A stretch of 64,000 bases of DNA, taken from positions 310,001 to 374,000 of the forward strand of contig NZ_CP033966.1 of the NCBI RefSeq assembly GCF_003854895.1, read 5' to 3'. The stretch is from Pigmentiphaga sp. H8. Lineage in GTDB: Bacteria > Pseudomonadota > Gammaproteobacteria > Burkholderiales > Burkholderiaceae_B. Positions 23,729 to 31,921 of the stretch are shown piece by piece. Position numbers and translations under genes: made by a program. Numbering within the stretch: position 1 is the first letter of the stretch; every line of letters starts with the position of its first letter. The notes beneath the pieces were generated by a model. The model was given only the letters and a program-made list of their open reading frames with translations. It had not been told where the DNA came from and did not search any database.

Positions 23729-24799
23729 TCAGGCCTGGAACAGGTCGTCGCGGCCGAACAGCCCGCTCAGCAGTTTCTTGACCGGCGCGGGCAGCGCCGC
23801 GTCGGCCAGTTCGCCGGAAGGCAGCCAGACCTGCGGATGATCCCCTTCGCGCAGGGCCAGCGAACCCGCCTGCACGTGCCAGGGCTCCACGTGCAGCTTG
23901 AAATGGGTGAAGGTGTGCGAGAACACCGGCAGCCGTATGGTCTCGGCCGGCGCCACGCCCAGGATGCGGCAGGCTTGCGCGGGATCGCCGTCGGCGAATT
24001 CGGGCAGGCTCCACAGGCCGCCCCAGATGCCCGGCGAAGGCCGGCGCTGCAACAGAATCTCGCCCGCCTTCTCGATCACCAGCATGCCGGTATGCCGCTC
24101 GGGCACGGCCTTGCGCTCGCGCGGCGTGGGCAGCTCGTGCTGCCTGGCCTCGCGCAGCGCGATACAGGATTCGCGCACGGGGCAGCGCCCGCAGCCGGGG
24201 TCGCCGCGCGTGCACAGCGTGGCGCCCAGGTCCATCAGGCCCTGCGTGTAGCGCCGCATTTCGTCGGCCGCCTCGGGCCCGTCGGGCGGCACCTCGGCAT
24301 GCGCGATGGCCCACATGCGTTGTTCCACCGCGCGCTTGGTGGGATCGCCCTCGATGCCGAAATGGCGCGCGAAGACGCGCTTGACGTTGCCGTCCAGGAT
24401 GGGGCTGCGCTCGCCATAGGCGAACGCGGCGATGGCCGCCGCCGTCGAACGGCCGATGCCGGGCAGCGTCTCGATATCCGCCGCGGTGGGGGGGAACCGT
24501 CCGCCCCAGTCCGACACCACCTGCCGCGCACAGGCATGCAGATTCCGCGCCCGCGTGTAATAGCCCAGCCCGGCCCACAAGGCCATGACTTCGCCTTCGT
24601 CGGCGGCGGCCAGGTCGGCCACCGTCGGAAACTTCGCCAGGAAGCGTTCGTAGTACGGAATCACCGTCGCCACCTGGGTCTGCTGCAGCATGATCTCCGA
24701 CAGCCAGATGCGATACGGATCCTGCGTGTTCTGCCAGGGCAGCGTATGCCGCCCGTTCTCGCGCTGCCACTGCGCCACGCGCAGGGAAAAAGCAATCAT
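23729..24799 (-). CDS. mutY: A/G-specific adenine DNA glycosylase
   Basis: A 356-residue MutY, which removes adenine mispaired with 8-oxoguanine. The catalytic residues are E35 (SEIMLQQTQV) and D136 after the helix-hairpin-helix LPGIGRSTAAAI. The 4Fe-4S cluster ligands C196, C203, C206 and C212 have the standard spacing. The C-terminal NUDIX-like domain that reads 8-oxoG is present (FSHTFTHFKLHVEPW). It follows mutM by 26 bases on the same strand. The pair of GO-system repair genes probably shares a transcript. Confidence 0.97.
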   Translation of the reverse strand: MIAFSLRVAQWQRENGRHTLPWQNTQDPYRIWLSEIMLQQTQVATVIPYYERFLAKFPTVADLAAADEGEVMALWAGLGYYTRARNLHACARQVVSDWGGRFPPTAADIETLPGIGRSTAAAIAAFAYGERSPILDGNVKRVFARHFGIEGDPTKRAVEQRMWAIAHAEVPPDGPEAADEMRRYTQGLMDLGATLCTRGDPGCGRCPVRESCIALREARQHELPTPRERKAVPERHTGMLVIEKAGEILLQRRPSPGIWGGLWSLPEFADGDPAQACRILGVAPAETIRLPVFSHTFTHFKLHVEPWHVQAGSLALREGDHPQVWLPSGELADAALPAPVKKLLSGLFGRDDLFQA

Positions 24800-24825
24800 G
24801 TCGTATGTTCCATAGGGGGAGCCCG

Positions 24826-25647
24826 CTACCGCTGGCATTTCGGGCAGTAATAGGTCGCGCGTTGGCCTTGCACCAGCCTGCGGATCGGCGTCTCGCACAC
24901 CCGGCAGGGCTGGCCCGCCCGGTCGTAGACCCGCGCGTCGATCTGGAAATAGCCCGATTCGCCCCCCGCGCCCACGTAGTCGCGCAGCGAGCTGCCGCCA
25001 GCGCGGATGGCGTCGTCCAGCGTCGCGCGCACCGCCGCCGCCAGCTTGTCGTAGCGGGCCGCCGAGATGCGCCCGGCCGCGGTGCGCGGATGGATGCCGG
25101 CGCGGAACAGGCTTTCCGACGCGTAGATGTTGCCGACCCCGACCACGATGTCGCCCATCAGCAGGGCCTGCTTGATGGGCGCGCTGCGGCGGCGGGTGTG
25201 GCGGAACAGCCAGCCGCCGTCAAAGCGGTCATCGAAGGGCTCGATGCCCAGGCTGGCCAGCAGGGGATGGCTTTCCACCGGCCCGGCCGCCGCGTCGTGC
25301 CACAGCACCGCGCCGAAGCGCCGGGGGTCGTGCAGGCGCAGGACCGCCTGGTCGAACACCCAGTCCACGTGATCGTGCTTGCGCGGGGCCTCGTCCGGAT
25401 GCACGTGGCGCAACGAGCCGGACATGCCCAGGTGGACGATCAGCCAGCCATGCTCGAATTGCATCAAAAGGTATTTGCCGCGCCGGCCCGTGGCCAGGAC
25501 GCGGCGCCCCTCGACCAGAGCGGCCAGATCGGCGGGAACGGGCCACCGCAGCCGAGGCTCGCGCACGATCAGGCGGCGCAGTTCGCGCCCTTCCACCGTG
25601 GGCGCGATGCCCCGGCGGGTGGTTTCTACTTCGGGAAGTTCGGGCAT
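24826..25647 (-). CDS. mutM: Formamidopyrimidine-DNA glycosylase
   Basis: A 273-residue MutM/Fpg that excises 8-oxoguanine and formamidopyrimidines. The N-terminal MPELPEVETTRRGI gives the catalytic proline and glutamate once Met is removed. The beta-hairpin lysine lies in GRRGKYLLMQF, and the C-terminal zinc finger has its four cysteines (CRVC, then CPKC). Longer in-frame starts are excluded because the catalytic Pro must be residue 2. It is divergent from the TPR gene at 25815. Confidence 0.98.
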   Translation of the reverse strand: MPELPEVETTRRGIAPTVEGRELRRLIVREPRLRWPVPADLAALVEGRRVLATGRRGKYLLMQFEHGWLIVHLGMSGSLRHVHPDEAPRKHDHVDWVFDQAVLRLHDPRRFGAVLWHDAAAGPVESHPLLASLGIEPFDDRFDGGWLFRHTRRRSAPIKQALLMGDIVVGVGNIYASESLFRAGIHPRTAAGRISAARYDKLAAAVRATLDDAIRAGGSSLRDYVGAGGESGYFQIDARVYDRAGQPCRVCETPIRRLVQGQRATYYCPKCQR

Positions 25648-25814
25648 GGCGTTTGCTGCTTGCGCGCGATGAACTGTTGGCGCGGCCGGCAGTCCGATGA
25701 GTAAAGCCTGGGATCGGCATATCCGCGCCCGCCGCCGCCGGCCGTTGGGTGGTAAGCGCAGTGCTAACATCAACGAATATGGACGGCGTCGGCGATACGC
25801 CAAGGAATTGTGCC

Positions 25815-27605
25815 ATGTTGTTTAACGCTCATCGTTTGAAGCTGGCGGCCGCCTGGGTCGGGCTGGCCACGGCCGTGTCGGCCGTGTCCGCCCAGGGCGC
25901 GCCCCCGGCGTCCGACGAGTTGCTGGTTCCGGGCCTCAGCCTGTCCCCCATGGGGCGCGCGATCGGGCCCAGGGCACTCCCCAACGTCGATCTGTCGGCC
26001 GAGATCCTGTTCCAGGTGCTGGCCTCGGAAGTGGCTGCCCAGCGCGGCGCCTTCGGGCCCGCCACCAGCACGACGCTCGACCTGGCCGAGAAAACGCGCG
26101 ATCCGCGCCTGGCGCGCCGCGCGGTCGAGTTCGCGCTGGCCGGCGGCGACCTGGTGCGCGCGCTCGACGCCGCCCAGGCCTGGGCCGAACTGGATCCGGC
26201 CGACGTCGAGGCGCGGCAGACCGCCCTGTCGCTGGCCGCCGCGGCCGGGCGGGTCGAGGGCATGGGCTCGGCGCTGCGGGCCCGCATCGCGGCCGCTCCC
26301 GACAAGTCCGTTGCCATCGTCGATGCCCGCCGGGTCGTCGCCCGCCTGGACGACAAGCGCAAGGCGCTGTCCATCCTGGAAGAGGCCCTGGCCGACGTAC
26401 GCAACCTGCCGGAAGCGCATCTGGCCCTGTCGCGCGTCGCCGCGGCGGCCGGCGACAAGCCGCGCGCGCTGCAAGAGGCCCGCGCGGCGCTCGATGCCCA
26501 GCCCGATTCGGAAGCGGCCGCCATGCTGGCCTTGCAGATGGGCGTGGAAACCGAGCCCGACCAGTCGGTGGCGCGTGCGCGCGCGTTCATCGCCACGCAT
26601 GCCGAATCGCGCAACCTGCGCGTGTTGCTGGCGCGCGCGCTGGCCTCGCTGAAGGACTACGACGGCGCGCGCGACGAGTTGCAGGCCCTGGCGCGTGCCA
26701 ACCCCGAGGATTTCGAGATCCTCTACATGCAGGGCGTGCTGGCCTACCAGTCGCAGCGCCCCTCGGACGCCGACGGCTACCTCAAGCAGTACCTGGAAGT
26801 ACACGAGCAGCGCACGGCCAAGGGCGCCGCGCCGCTGTCCGAGGCGGACAACGCGCTGTTTCTGCGCGTGCAGATCGCCGAGGACCAGCAGCGCTACGAC
26901 GACGCATTCGACCTGCTGGCCAAGGTCGACGATCCCGATGCCGTGCTGCCGGCGCGTCTGCGCCAGGCGGTCCTGCCCGGCAAGCAGGGCCGCGTGGACG
27001 ACGCCCGCCGCATCCTGGGCCTGATCGATCCCCGCGATGTGCGCGAGGGCAGCCAGGTCGCGCTGACCGAGGCGCAGATCCTGCGCAATGCCGGCGATCG
27101 CGACGAGGCGGTCAAGGTGCTCGAGGCGGCCAACCAGCGCTATCCCGACGCCCCCGACCTCATGTATGACCTGGCCATGCTGTACGAGCAGCAGAACCGG
27201 ATCGACGACATGGAAAGCCGGCTGCGCCGGATCATCGCGATCAAGCCCGATCATGCCCATGCGTACAACGCGCTGGGCTATTCGCTGGCCGACCGCAACG
27301 TCAGGCTGCCCGAGGCCAAACGGCTGATCGAACGGGCCATGAACCTGGCTCCCGACGATCCCTTCATCGTCGACAGCATGGGGTGGGTCCACTACCGCAT
27401 GGGCGACAACGCGAAGGCGCTGTCCTACCTGGAGCGCGCCTACGAGATCCGGCCCGACGCCGAGATCGCCGTGCACCTGGGCGAGGTCCTGTGGGCCTCG
27501 GGCCAGCAGGATCGCGCGCGCCAGCTGTGGCGCGAGGTCCAGTCCAAGGATCCGTCCAACGCCGCGTTGCGGGGCACCCTGGCCCGCCTCGACGTGACAC
27601 TGTGA
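25815..27605 (+). CDS. Exported tetratricopeptide-repeat protein
   Basis: A 596-residue protein with a signal peptide (LKLAAAWVGLATAVSAVSAQG, cleavage near residue 28) followed by alpha-helical TPR repeats through to the C-terminus. The clearest repeats are AYNALGYSLADRNVRLPEAK and DSMGWVHYRMGDNAKALSYL. The ATG at 25815 has AAGGA upstream. It directly precedes lolB, whose GTG overlaps its stop, a gene pair conserved in betaproteobacteria, so it probably acts at the outer membrane or in the periplasm with lipoprotein sorting. The exact job is not known. Confidence 0.9.
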   Translation: MLFNAHRLKLAAAWVGLATAVSAVSAQGAPPASDELLVPGLSLSPMGRAIGPRALPNVDLSAEILFQVLASEVAAQRGAFGPATSTTLDLAEKTRDPRLARRAVEFALAGGDLVRALDAAQAWAELDPADVEARQTALSLAAAAGRVEGMGSALRARIAAAPDKSVAIVDARRVVARLDDKRKALSILEEALADVRNLPEAHLALSRVAAAAGDKPRALQEARAALDAQPDSEAAAMLALQMGVETEPDQSVARARAFIATHAESRNLRVLLARALASLKDYDGARDELQALARANPEDFEILYMQGVLAYQSQRPSDADGYLKQYLEVHEQRTAKGAAPLSEADNALFLRVQIAEDQQRYDDAFDLLAKVDDPDAVLPARLRQAVLPGKQGRVDDARRILGLIDPRDVREGSQVALTEAQILRNAGDRDEAVKVLEAANQRYPDAPDLMYDLAMLYEQQNRIDDMESRLRRIIAIKPDHAHAYNALGYSLADRNVRLPEAKRLIERAMNLAPDDPFIVDSMGWVHYRMGDNAKALSYLERAYEIRPDAEIAVHLGEVLWASGQQDRARQLWREVQSKDPSNAALRGTLARLDVTL

Positions 27606-28192
27606 TCGGCCGCCTGCCAAGCCTGGCCCGCGCGGCCGCCGCCGGGGTGCTGGTCGCGATGCTGGCGGCCTGTGCCGTGCCGGTTCCCATTCCCGCGCCC
27701 CAGGGCGCGGACGAGAGCCGGTCGTTGTCGCGGGTGGGCCGGTTCGCGCTGCGGATCGAGGAAGTGGGGGGCAAGCAGAACGCGGTGCAGGGCAGCTTCG
27801 CATGGCGCGACGACGGCCGCCGCCTCGCGCTCGACCTCGTGTCGCCGCTGGGCGCCACCCTGGCGCGGGTCGAGGCCGTGCCGGGCGAGGCGCTGCTGCG
27901 CGAATCCAGCGGCAAGGAAACCCGCGCCGCCGATCCCGACGAGCTGGTGGCGGTCGTGCTCGGCAGCGACATCCCGGTATCCGGCCTGCGCGACTGGCTG
28001 CGCGGCCGCGTCGCGGCCCAGCCGCCCGCCGAGGTGGTCGAGCGCGACGAACAGGGCCGTCCACTGGTGTTCGACCAGGCGGGCTGGCGCGTGACCGCCC
28101 GGCAGTACGATGCGCTGGGCCCCACGCGGCTGCAGATGGCGCGCAACGAAGGCGGGCAGGACGTGGACCTGCGCCTGGTCATCAATCCCTAG
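27602..28192 (+). CDS. lolB: Outer-membrane lipoprotein LolB
   Basis: A 196-residue outer-membrane lipoprotein that takes lipoproteins from LolA and inserts them. The lipobox L21-A-A-C24 gives a lipidated Cys24. The mature domain has the LolB features RIEEVGGKQNAVQGSFAWR and the LRDWLRGR segment. The start is a GTG overlapping the TPR stop as GTGA. ispE follows after 12 bases, the usual order in this lineage. Confidence 0.95.
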   Translation: MIGRLPSLARAAAAGVLVAMLAACAVPVPIPAPQGADESRSLSRVGRFALRIEEVGGKQNAVQGSFAWRDDGRRLALDLVSPLGATLARVEAVPGEALLRESSGKETRAADPDELVAVVLGSDIPVSGLRDWLRGRVAAQPPAEVVERDEQGRPLVFDQAGWRVTARQYDALGPTRLQMARNEGGQDVDLRLVINP

Positions 28193-28204
28193 GCAGGGGC
28201 CGCC

Positions 28205-29101
28205 ATGACCACCGAATTGCGCGACGTCCCCGCGCCCGCGAAGATCAACCTGTTCCTGCATGTGGTCGGGCGCCGTCCCGACGGCTACCACTTGTTGCAG
28301 ACGGCCTTCCGTTTCATCGACCTCCAGGACACGCTGCATTTCCGCGCCCGTTCCGACGGCCGCATCGTCCGCGCCTACGACCTGCCCGGCGTGCCCGAGG
28401 GCGCCGACCTGGTCGTGCGCGCGGCGCGCGCCCTGCAGCAGGCCACCGGCTGCGGGCAGGGCGCCGAGATCGGCCTGGAGAAGCGCATACCCGCTGGCGG
28501 CGGCCTGGGCGGCGGATCGAGCGACGCGGCCACGGTGCTGCTGGCGCTGAACCGCCTGTGGGGCACCGGCCTGTCGCGGCGCGAGCTGATGCGGCTCGCG
28601 CTGCCGCTGGGCGCGGACGTGCCCGTGTTCGTGTTCGGCCGCAACGCCTTTGCCGAGGGCGTGGGCGAGGAACTGACCGCGATCGACCTGCCGCCGCGCT
28701 GGTACGTCGTGGTCCAGCCGGACGCCAGCGTGCCGACCGCCGACGTATTCCGTGCACCCGAATTGACAAGAGATACGCCACGCGTCAAAATAGCGGACTT
28801 TCCTCGGGGAACATTTGAATGTCCCTACGGAAACGATCTGGAAGCCGTCGTTTTTGCCCGCTTTTCGGAAGTGGGGCGGATTTCGGCGGTGCTGGCCCAG
28901 GCACTTGATGGTGCCAAGGTCAGGATGTCCGGATCGGGCGCGTGCCTATTTGTCGAATGCGACACGCAGGCGCGGGCCGATGGCGCGGTGGATAAAATCG
29001 CCGCTACAATGCAGGGCCAGCCCAGCGGGCTGCCGGCGTTGAGAGTGAACCTGGCATGTGCCGGACTCGATGCGCATCCGCTACTGGACTGGGCCGCGTA
29101 A
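28205..29101 (+). CDS. ispE: 4-diphosphocytidyl-2-C-methyl-D-erythritol kinase
   Basis: A 298-residue GHMP kinase of the MEP isoprenoid pathway. PAPAKINLFLHVVGRRPDGYH near the N-terminus and the ATP loop PAGGGLGGGSSDAA (residues about 97-110) are diagnostic. The segment at about 28755-28850 is much richer in A+T than the rest of the gene and contains a promoter-like TTGACA, possibly for the downstream tRNA-Gln and prs. It follows lolB and precedes tRNA-Gln. Confidence 0.97.
   Translation: MTTELRDVPAPAKINLFLHVVGRRPDGYHLLQTAFRFIDLQDTLHFRARSDGRIVRAYDLPGVPEGADLVVRAARALQQATGCGQGAEIGLEKRIPAGGGLGGGSSDAATVLLALNRLWGTGLSRRELMRLALPLGADVPVFVFGRNAFAEGVGEELTAIDLPPRWYVVVQPDASVPTADVFRAPELTRDTPRVKIADFPRGTFECPYGNDLEAVVFARFSEVGRISAVLAQALDGAKVRMSGSGACLFVECDTQARADGAVDKIAATMQGQPSGLPALRVNLACAGLDAHPLLDWAA
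28763..28791 (+). promoter_or_regulatory. Candidate internal promoter in ispE
   Basis: A perfect TTGACA (28763-28768) is followed after 17 bases by CAAAAT (28786-28791) in a locally AT-rich part of ispE. It could transcribe the tRNA-Gln and prs genes independently of lolB-ispE. Confidence 0.35.
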
Positions 29102-29190
29102 GCGGCCACCGAATCGAGGGCGATCCGCCGCAGCCGGGCGCCAGCGCAGCAAGTTTCGATGCTCACGCAGTTCCTGCGGGGGTAACGAGT

Positions 29191-29267
29191 TGGGGAGTCG
29201 CCAAGTTGGTTAAGGCACCGGATTTTGATTCCGGCATGCGAGGGTTCGAGTCCTTCCTCCCCAGCCA
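29191..29267 (+). tRNA. tRNA-Gln (anticodon UUG)
   Basis: It folds as a normal cloverleaf. Acceptor stem TGGGGAG pairs with CTCCCCA, the anticodon stem CCGGA/TCCGG holds the loop TTTTGAT with anticodon TTG, and the T-arm contains GGTTCGAGTCC. The CCA end is encoded. It stands alone between ispE and prs, followed by a strong hairpin. A Gln tRNA in an organism with gatCAB may be charged through Glu, unless a GlnRS is present elsewhere. Confidence 0.97.
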
Positions 29268-29281
29268 AAGTCTTTGACCTA

Positions 29282-29336
29282 AAAGCTGTTGATGCCTGTC
29301 AGCGTTTCGCAGGATCAACAGCTTTGTTGTTTTGTC
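29282..29336 (+). terminator. Hairpin and T-rich run after tRNA-Gln
   Basis: AAAGCTGTTGAT (29282-29293) pairs perfectly with ATCAACAGCTTT (29314-29325), and CCTG/CAGG extends the stem inward with one bulge. The following GTTGTTTTG is U-rich in RNA. It probably ends the ispE-tRNA transcript before prs. Confidence 0.7.
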
Positions 29337-29385
29337 GATCGGCCTCGGTTACAGGTCACCGGGCCACAGCCACGGGCAATGCGTC

Positions 29386-30336
29386 ATGGCGCAAGAAAGC
29401 TTCATGATTTTCACGGGGACTGCCAACCCCAAGCTGGCGGCGGACGTCGCGAGTCACCTCGGCATACCACTGGGCAAGATGAGCGTCGGTCGGTTCTCCG
29501 ACGGCGAAGTCATGGTGGAAATCAACGAGAACGTCCGCGGTAAAGACGTCTTCGTCCTCCAGCCCACCTGTGCACCGACCAACGACAACCTGATGGAAAT
29601 CATGGTCATGGTCGATGCGCTGCGCCGGGCTTCCGCCGGACGCATCACCGCCGCGATGCCGTATTTCGGCTACGCCCGGCAGGATCGCCGCCCCCGTTCG
29701 GCGCGCGTGGCGATCTCGGCCAAGGTCGTGGCGAACATGCTGCAGGTCGTGGGCGTGGACCGCATCCTGACGATGGACCTGCACGCGGACCAGATCCAGG
29801 GGTTCTTCGACATCCCGGTGGACAACATCTACGCCGCGCCCATCCTGCTCAGCGACATCTGGAAGCGCAACCTGTCCAACCTGATGGTGGTCTCGCCCGA
29901 CGTGGGCGGCGTGGTGCGTGCCCGGGCGCTGGCCAAGCGCCTCGAGGTCGACCTGGCCATCATCGACAAGCGCCGTCCGCGCGCCAACGTGTCCGAGGTG
30001 ATGAACATCATCGGCGACGTCGAAGGCCGCACCTGCATCATCATGGACGACATGGTCGATACCGCCGGCACGCTGTGCAAGGCGGCCCAGGTCCTCAAGC
30101 AGCGCGGCGCGGTGGCCGTCTACGCCTATTGCACGCACGCCGTGCTGTCGGGCGGCGCGGTGGGCCGCATCGCCGAATCCGACCTGGACGAGCTGGTCGT
30201 TACCGACACCATCCCCGCCAGCGACGAGGTCCGGGATTGCAGCCGCATCCGCCAGTTGTCGTGCGCGGCCCTGATCGGTGAAACCATGCTGCGCATTTCG
30301 CGGGCCGACTCGGTCAGCTCGCTGTTCGTCGAATAA
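29386..30336 (+). CDS. prs: Ribose-phosphate pyrophosphokinase
   Basis: A 316-residue PRPP synthetase that makes phosphoribosyl pyrophosphate from ribose 5-phosphate and ATP. The flexible loop and ATP site are in YFGYARQDRRPRSARVAIS, the metal-binding segment is DLHADQIQGFFD, and the PRPP-binding loop is IIMDDMVDTAGTL. I start at ATG 29386 (MAQESFMIFTG), as in relatives; 29404 is also possible. It precedes rplY and pth in the conserved order. Confidence 0.97.
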   Translation: MAQESFMIFTGTANPKLAADVASHLGIPLGKMSVGRFSDGEVMVEINENVRGKDVFVLQPTCAPTNDNLMEIMVMVDALRRASAGRITAAMPYFGYARQDRRPRSARVAISAKVVANMLQVVGVDRILTMDLHADQIQGFFDIPVDNIYAAPILLSDIWKRNLSNLMVVSPDVGGVVRARALAKRLEVDLAIIDKRRPRANVSEVMNIIGDVEGRTCIIMDDMVDTAGTLCKAAQVLKQRGAVAVYAYCTHAVLSGGAVGRIAESDLDELVVTDTIPASDEVRDCSRIRQLSCAALIGETMLRISRADSVSSLFVE

Positions 30337-30344
30337 GTTCTGCT

Positions 30345-30375
30345 CCCGCCGCCCTGCGTCGCGCAGGGCGGCGGG
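30345..30375 (+). terminator. 14-bp perfect hairpin between prs and rplY
   Basis: CCCGCCGCCCTGCG (30345-30358) pairs with CGCAGGGCGGCGGG (30362-30375) around TCG. It lies 9 bases after the prs stop and has no U-tract, so it may be a pause site, an mRNA 3' stabiliser or a Rho-assisted end rather than a classic terminator. Confidence 0.5.
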
Positions 30376-30477
30376 GCGAGCCGGAAGCGCTGGTCGCGGC
30401 GCTGCCGGACGGAATGCGATGGTCGCGTTCCGTGCACCGCGAGCGGGCATATCGTCCGCCGCATTTTGGAGAAAACC

Positions 30478-31065
30478 ATGCAATTCAACGCCACTTCGCG
30501 TAGCGTCCAGGGTTCGAGTGCGAGCCGCCGCCTGCGCCGCGCCGGCCGCGTTCCCGCCATCGTCTATGGCGGCGACGTAGCGCCCCTGTCGATCGAACTC
30601 GATCACAACGAGATCTACCATGCCCTGCGCAAGGAAGAGTTCCACTCGTCGATCCTGAACATGCAGTTCGAAGGCAAGGGCACGCAAGTCCTGCTGCGCG
30701 CCGTCCAATGGCACCCCTACAAGCAGCAAGTGCTGCACGTGGACTTCCAGCGCGTCGCCGCTGGCCAGGCCCTGCACACCAAGGTGCCGCTGCACTTCGT
30801 CAACGCCGAGTCGTCGCCCGCCGTCAAGCTCAGCGGCGCGATCATCAACCACGTGTTGACCGAAATCGAAGTGACCTGCCTGCCGAACGATCTGCCCCAG
30901 TTCATCGAAGTGGACCTGGGCAACATCATCGCCGGCGCGTCCATCCACCTGGCCGACGTCAAGGCGCCCAAGGGCGTGACGTTCCCGGCTGGCAGCGATA
31001 CGGTCATCGCGACCGCCATCGCCAAGCCCGGTGGCGCTGCCGCCGAGGAACCTGCTGCTGAGTAG
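30478..31065 (+). CDS. rplY: 50S ribosomal protein L25 (general stress form)
   Basis: A 195-residue L25/Ctc protein, the 5S-rRNA-binding ribosomal protein in its long two-domain form. The N-terminal L25 domain (MQFNATSRSVQGSSASRRLR) is followed by the C-terminal TL5-type beta domain from about residue 95. TGGAGA before the ATG at 30478 sets the start. Its TAG stop is immediately followed by repeat copy C and then a terminator. Confidence 0.97.
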   Translation: MQFNATSRSVQGSSASRRLRRAGRVPAIVYGGDVAPLSIELDHNEIYHALRKEEFHSSILNMQFEGKGTQVLLRAVQWHPYKQQVLHVDFQRVAAGQALHTKVPLHFVNAESSPAVKLSGAIINHVLTEIEVTCLPNDLPQFIEVDLGNIIAGASIHLADVKAPKGVTFPAGSDTVIATAIAKPGGAAAEEPAAE

Positions 31066-31068
31066 GGT

Positions 31069-31210
31069 CCCCCCCTACGCGCTTGCGCGCGCCCCGAATG
31101 GTGGGCCCCCAGCCGCTACGCGGCAGCCCCCAAGGGGGCCGGGACCCGCCTTGGGGCGGCCCGGCGCCGGGTCCCGGGGGCGGCGGGTGGACCGGCGGAG
31201 CCGGATCCAC
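31069..31210 (-). repeat. GC-rich interspersed repeat, long copy C
   Basis: It has the same ends as copies A and B but in the opposite orientation: CCCCCCCTACGCGCTTGCGC at the left and ACCGGCGGAGCCGGATCCAC at the right. About 75 extra bases in the middle contain more self-complementary blocks, including GCCCCCAAGGGGGC. The C-tract end starts right after the rplY stop, as in copy A after the Bug stop. Confidence 0.85.
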
Positions 31211-31225
31211 TGTGCCCATGGTGTG

Positions 31226-31257
31226 AAAAGCCTCAACTTACGGTTGGGGTTTTTTTT
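31226..31257 (+). terminator. Intrinsic terminator after rplY
   Basis: CCTCAAC (31231-31237) pairs with GTTGGGG (31243-31249) around TTACG, extended by AAAA against TTTT, then eight T (31250-31257). It ends the prs-rplY transcript after the repeat and 70 bases before pth. Confidence 0.85.
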
Positions 31258-31327
31258 CGCCCCGGGAATGCGGGGACGGCGATCGGGCTAAGATAACGGG
31301 CCTTCCCGTATCCCGCCTTGCATCTTC

Positions 31328-31921
31328 ATGTCCGAACCCATACGCCTCATCGCCGGGCTGGGCAATCCCGGCCTCGATTACGAACGCACCCGCCACAACG
31401 CGGGATTCTGGCTGCTGGACCAGATCGCCGATGACCTGCGCGTATCGTTCACGAACGAGAAGCCCTTCTTCGGCCACGTGGCCAAGGCCCGCTTCGAAGG
31501 GGCGGCCATCCTGCTGGTCAAGCCCATGACCTACATGAACCGTTCCGGGCAGGCGGTGGGCGCGCTGGCGCGTTTCTACAAGCTGGCTCCCGAGCAGATC
31601 CTGGTGGCGCACGATGAACTCGATCTGCTGCCGGGACAGGCCAAGCTCAAGCAGGGCGGCAGCCATGCGGGGCACAACGGCTTGAAGGACATCCAGGCGG
31701 CGCTGGGATCGCAGGCATTCTGGCGGCTGCGGCTGGGCATCGGGCATCCGCGTTCGCTGGGGCTGGCGCAGCAGGTGGTGGACTTCGTGCTGCATCCGCC
31801 GCGCAAGGAAGAACAGGCCCGCATAGACGAGACACTGGACCGTTCGCGCGCGATCATTCCCGCCGTGCTCAAGGGCGAGTTCGAGCAGGCCATACAGCAG
31901 TTGCACAGCGGCAATGCCTGA
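31328..31921 (+). CDS. pth: Peptidyl-tRNA hydrolase
   Basis: A 197-residue Pth that recycles peptidyl-tRNA. The motif IAGLGNPG at residues 8-15 and the catalytic His23 in RTRHNAGFW are present, as are VKPMTYMNRSGQAV and the AHDELDLLPG segment with the catalytic Asp. In many proteobacteria ychF follows pth directly. Here its last codons overlap the start of a CPBP membrane protease gene, and ychF lies about 15.5 kb away. Confidence 0.97.
   Translation: MSEPIRLIAGLGNPGLDYERTRHNAGFWLLDQIADDLRVSFTNEKPFFGHVAKARFEGAAILLVKPMTYMNRSGQAVGALARFYKLAPEQILVAHDELDLLPGQAKLKQGGSHAGHNGLKDIQAALGSQAFWRLRLGIGHPRSLGLAQQVVDFVLHPPRKEEQARIDETLDRSRAIIPAVLKGEFEQAIQQLHSGNA

Noticed and set aside
25770..28064. A 764-codon open frame on the minus strand opposite the TPR and lolB genes
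   Set aside because: Antisense composition artefact with no recognisable domain.
29191..29336. The tRNA-Gln 3' end as an integration attachment site
   Set aside because: No direct repeat of the tRNA 3' end was noticed downstream and the following genes are core.
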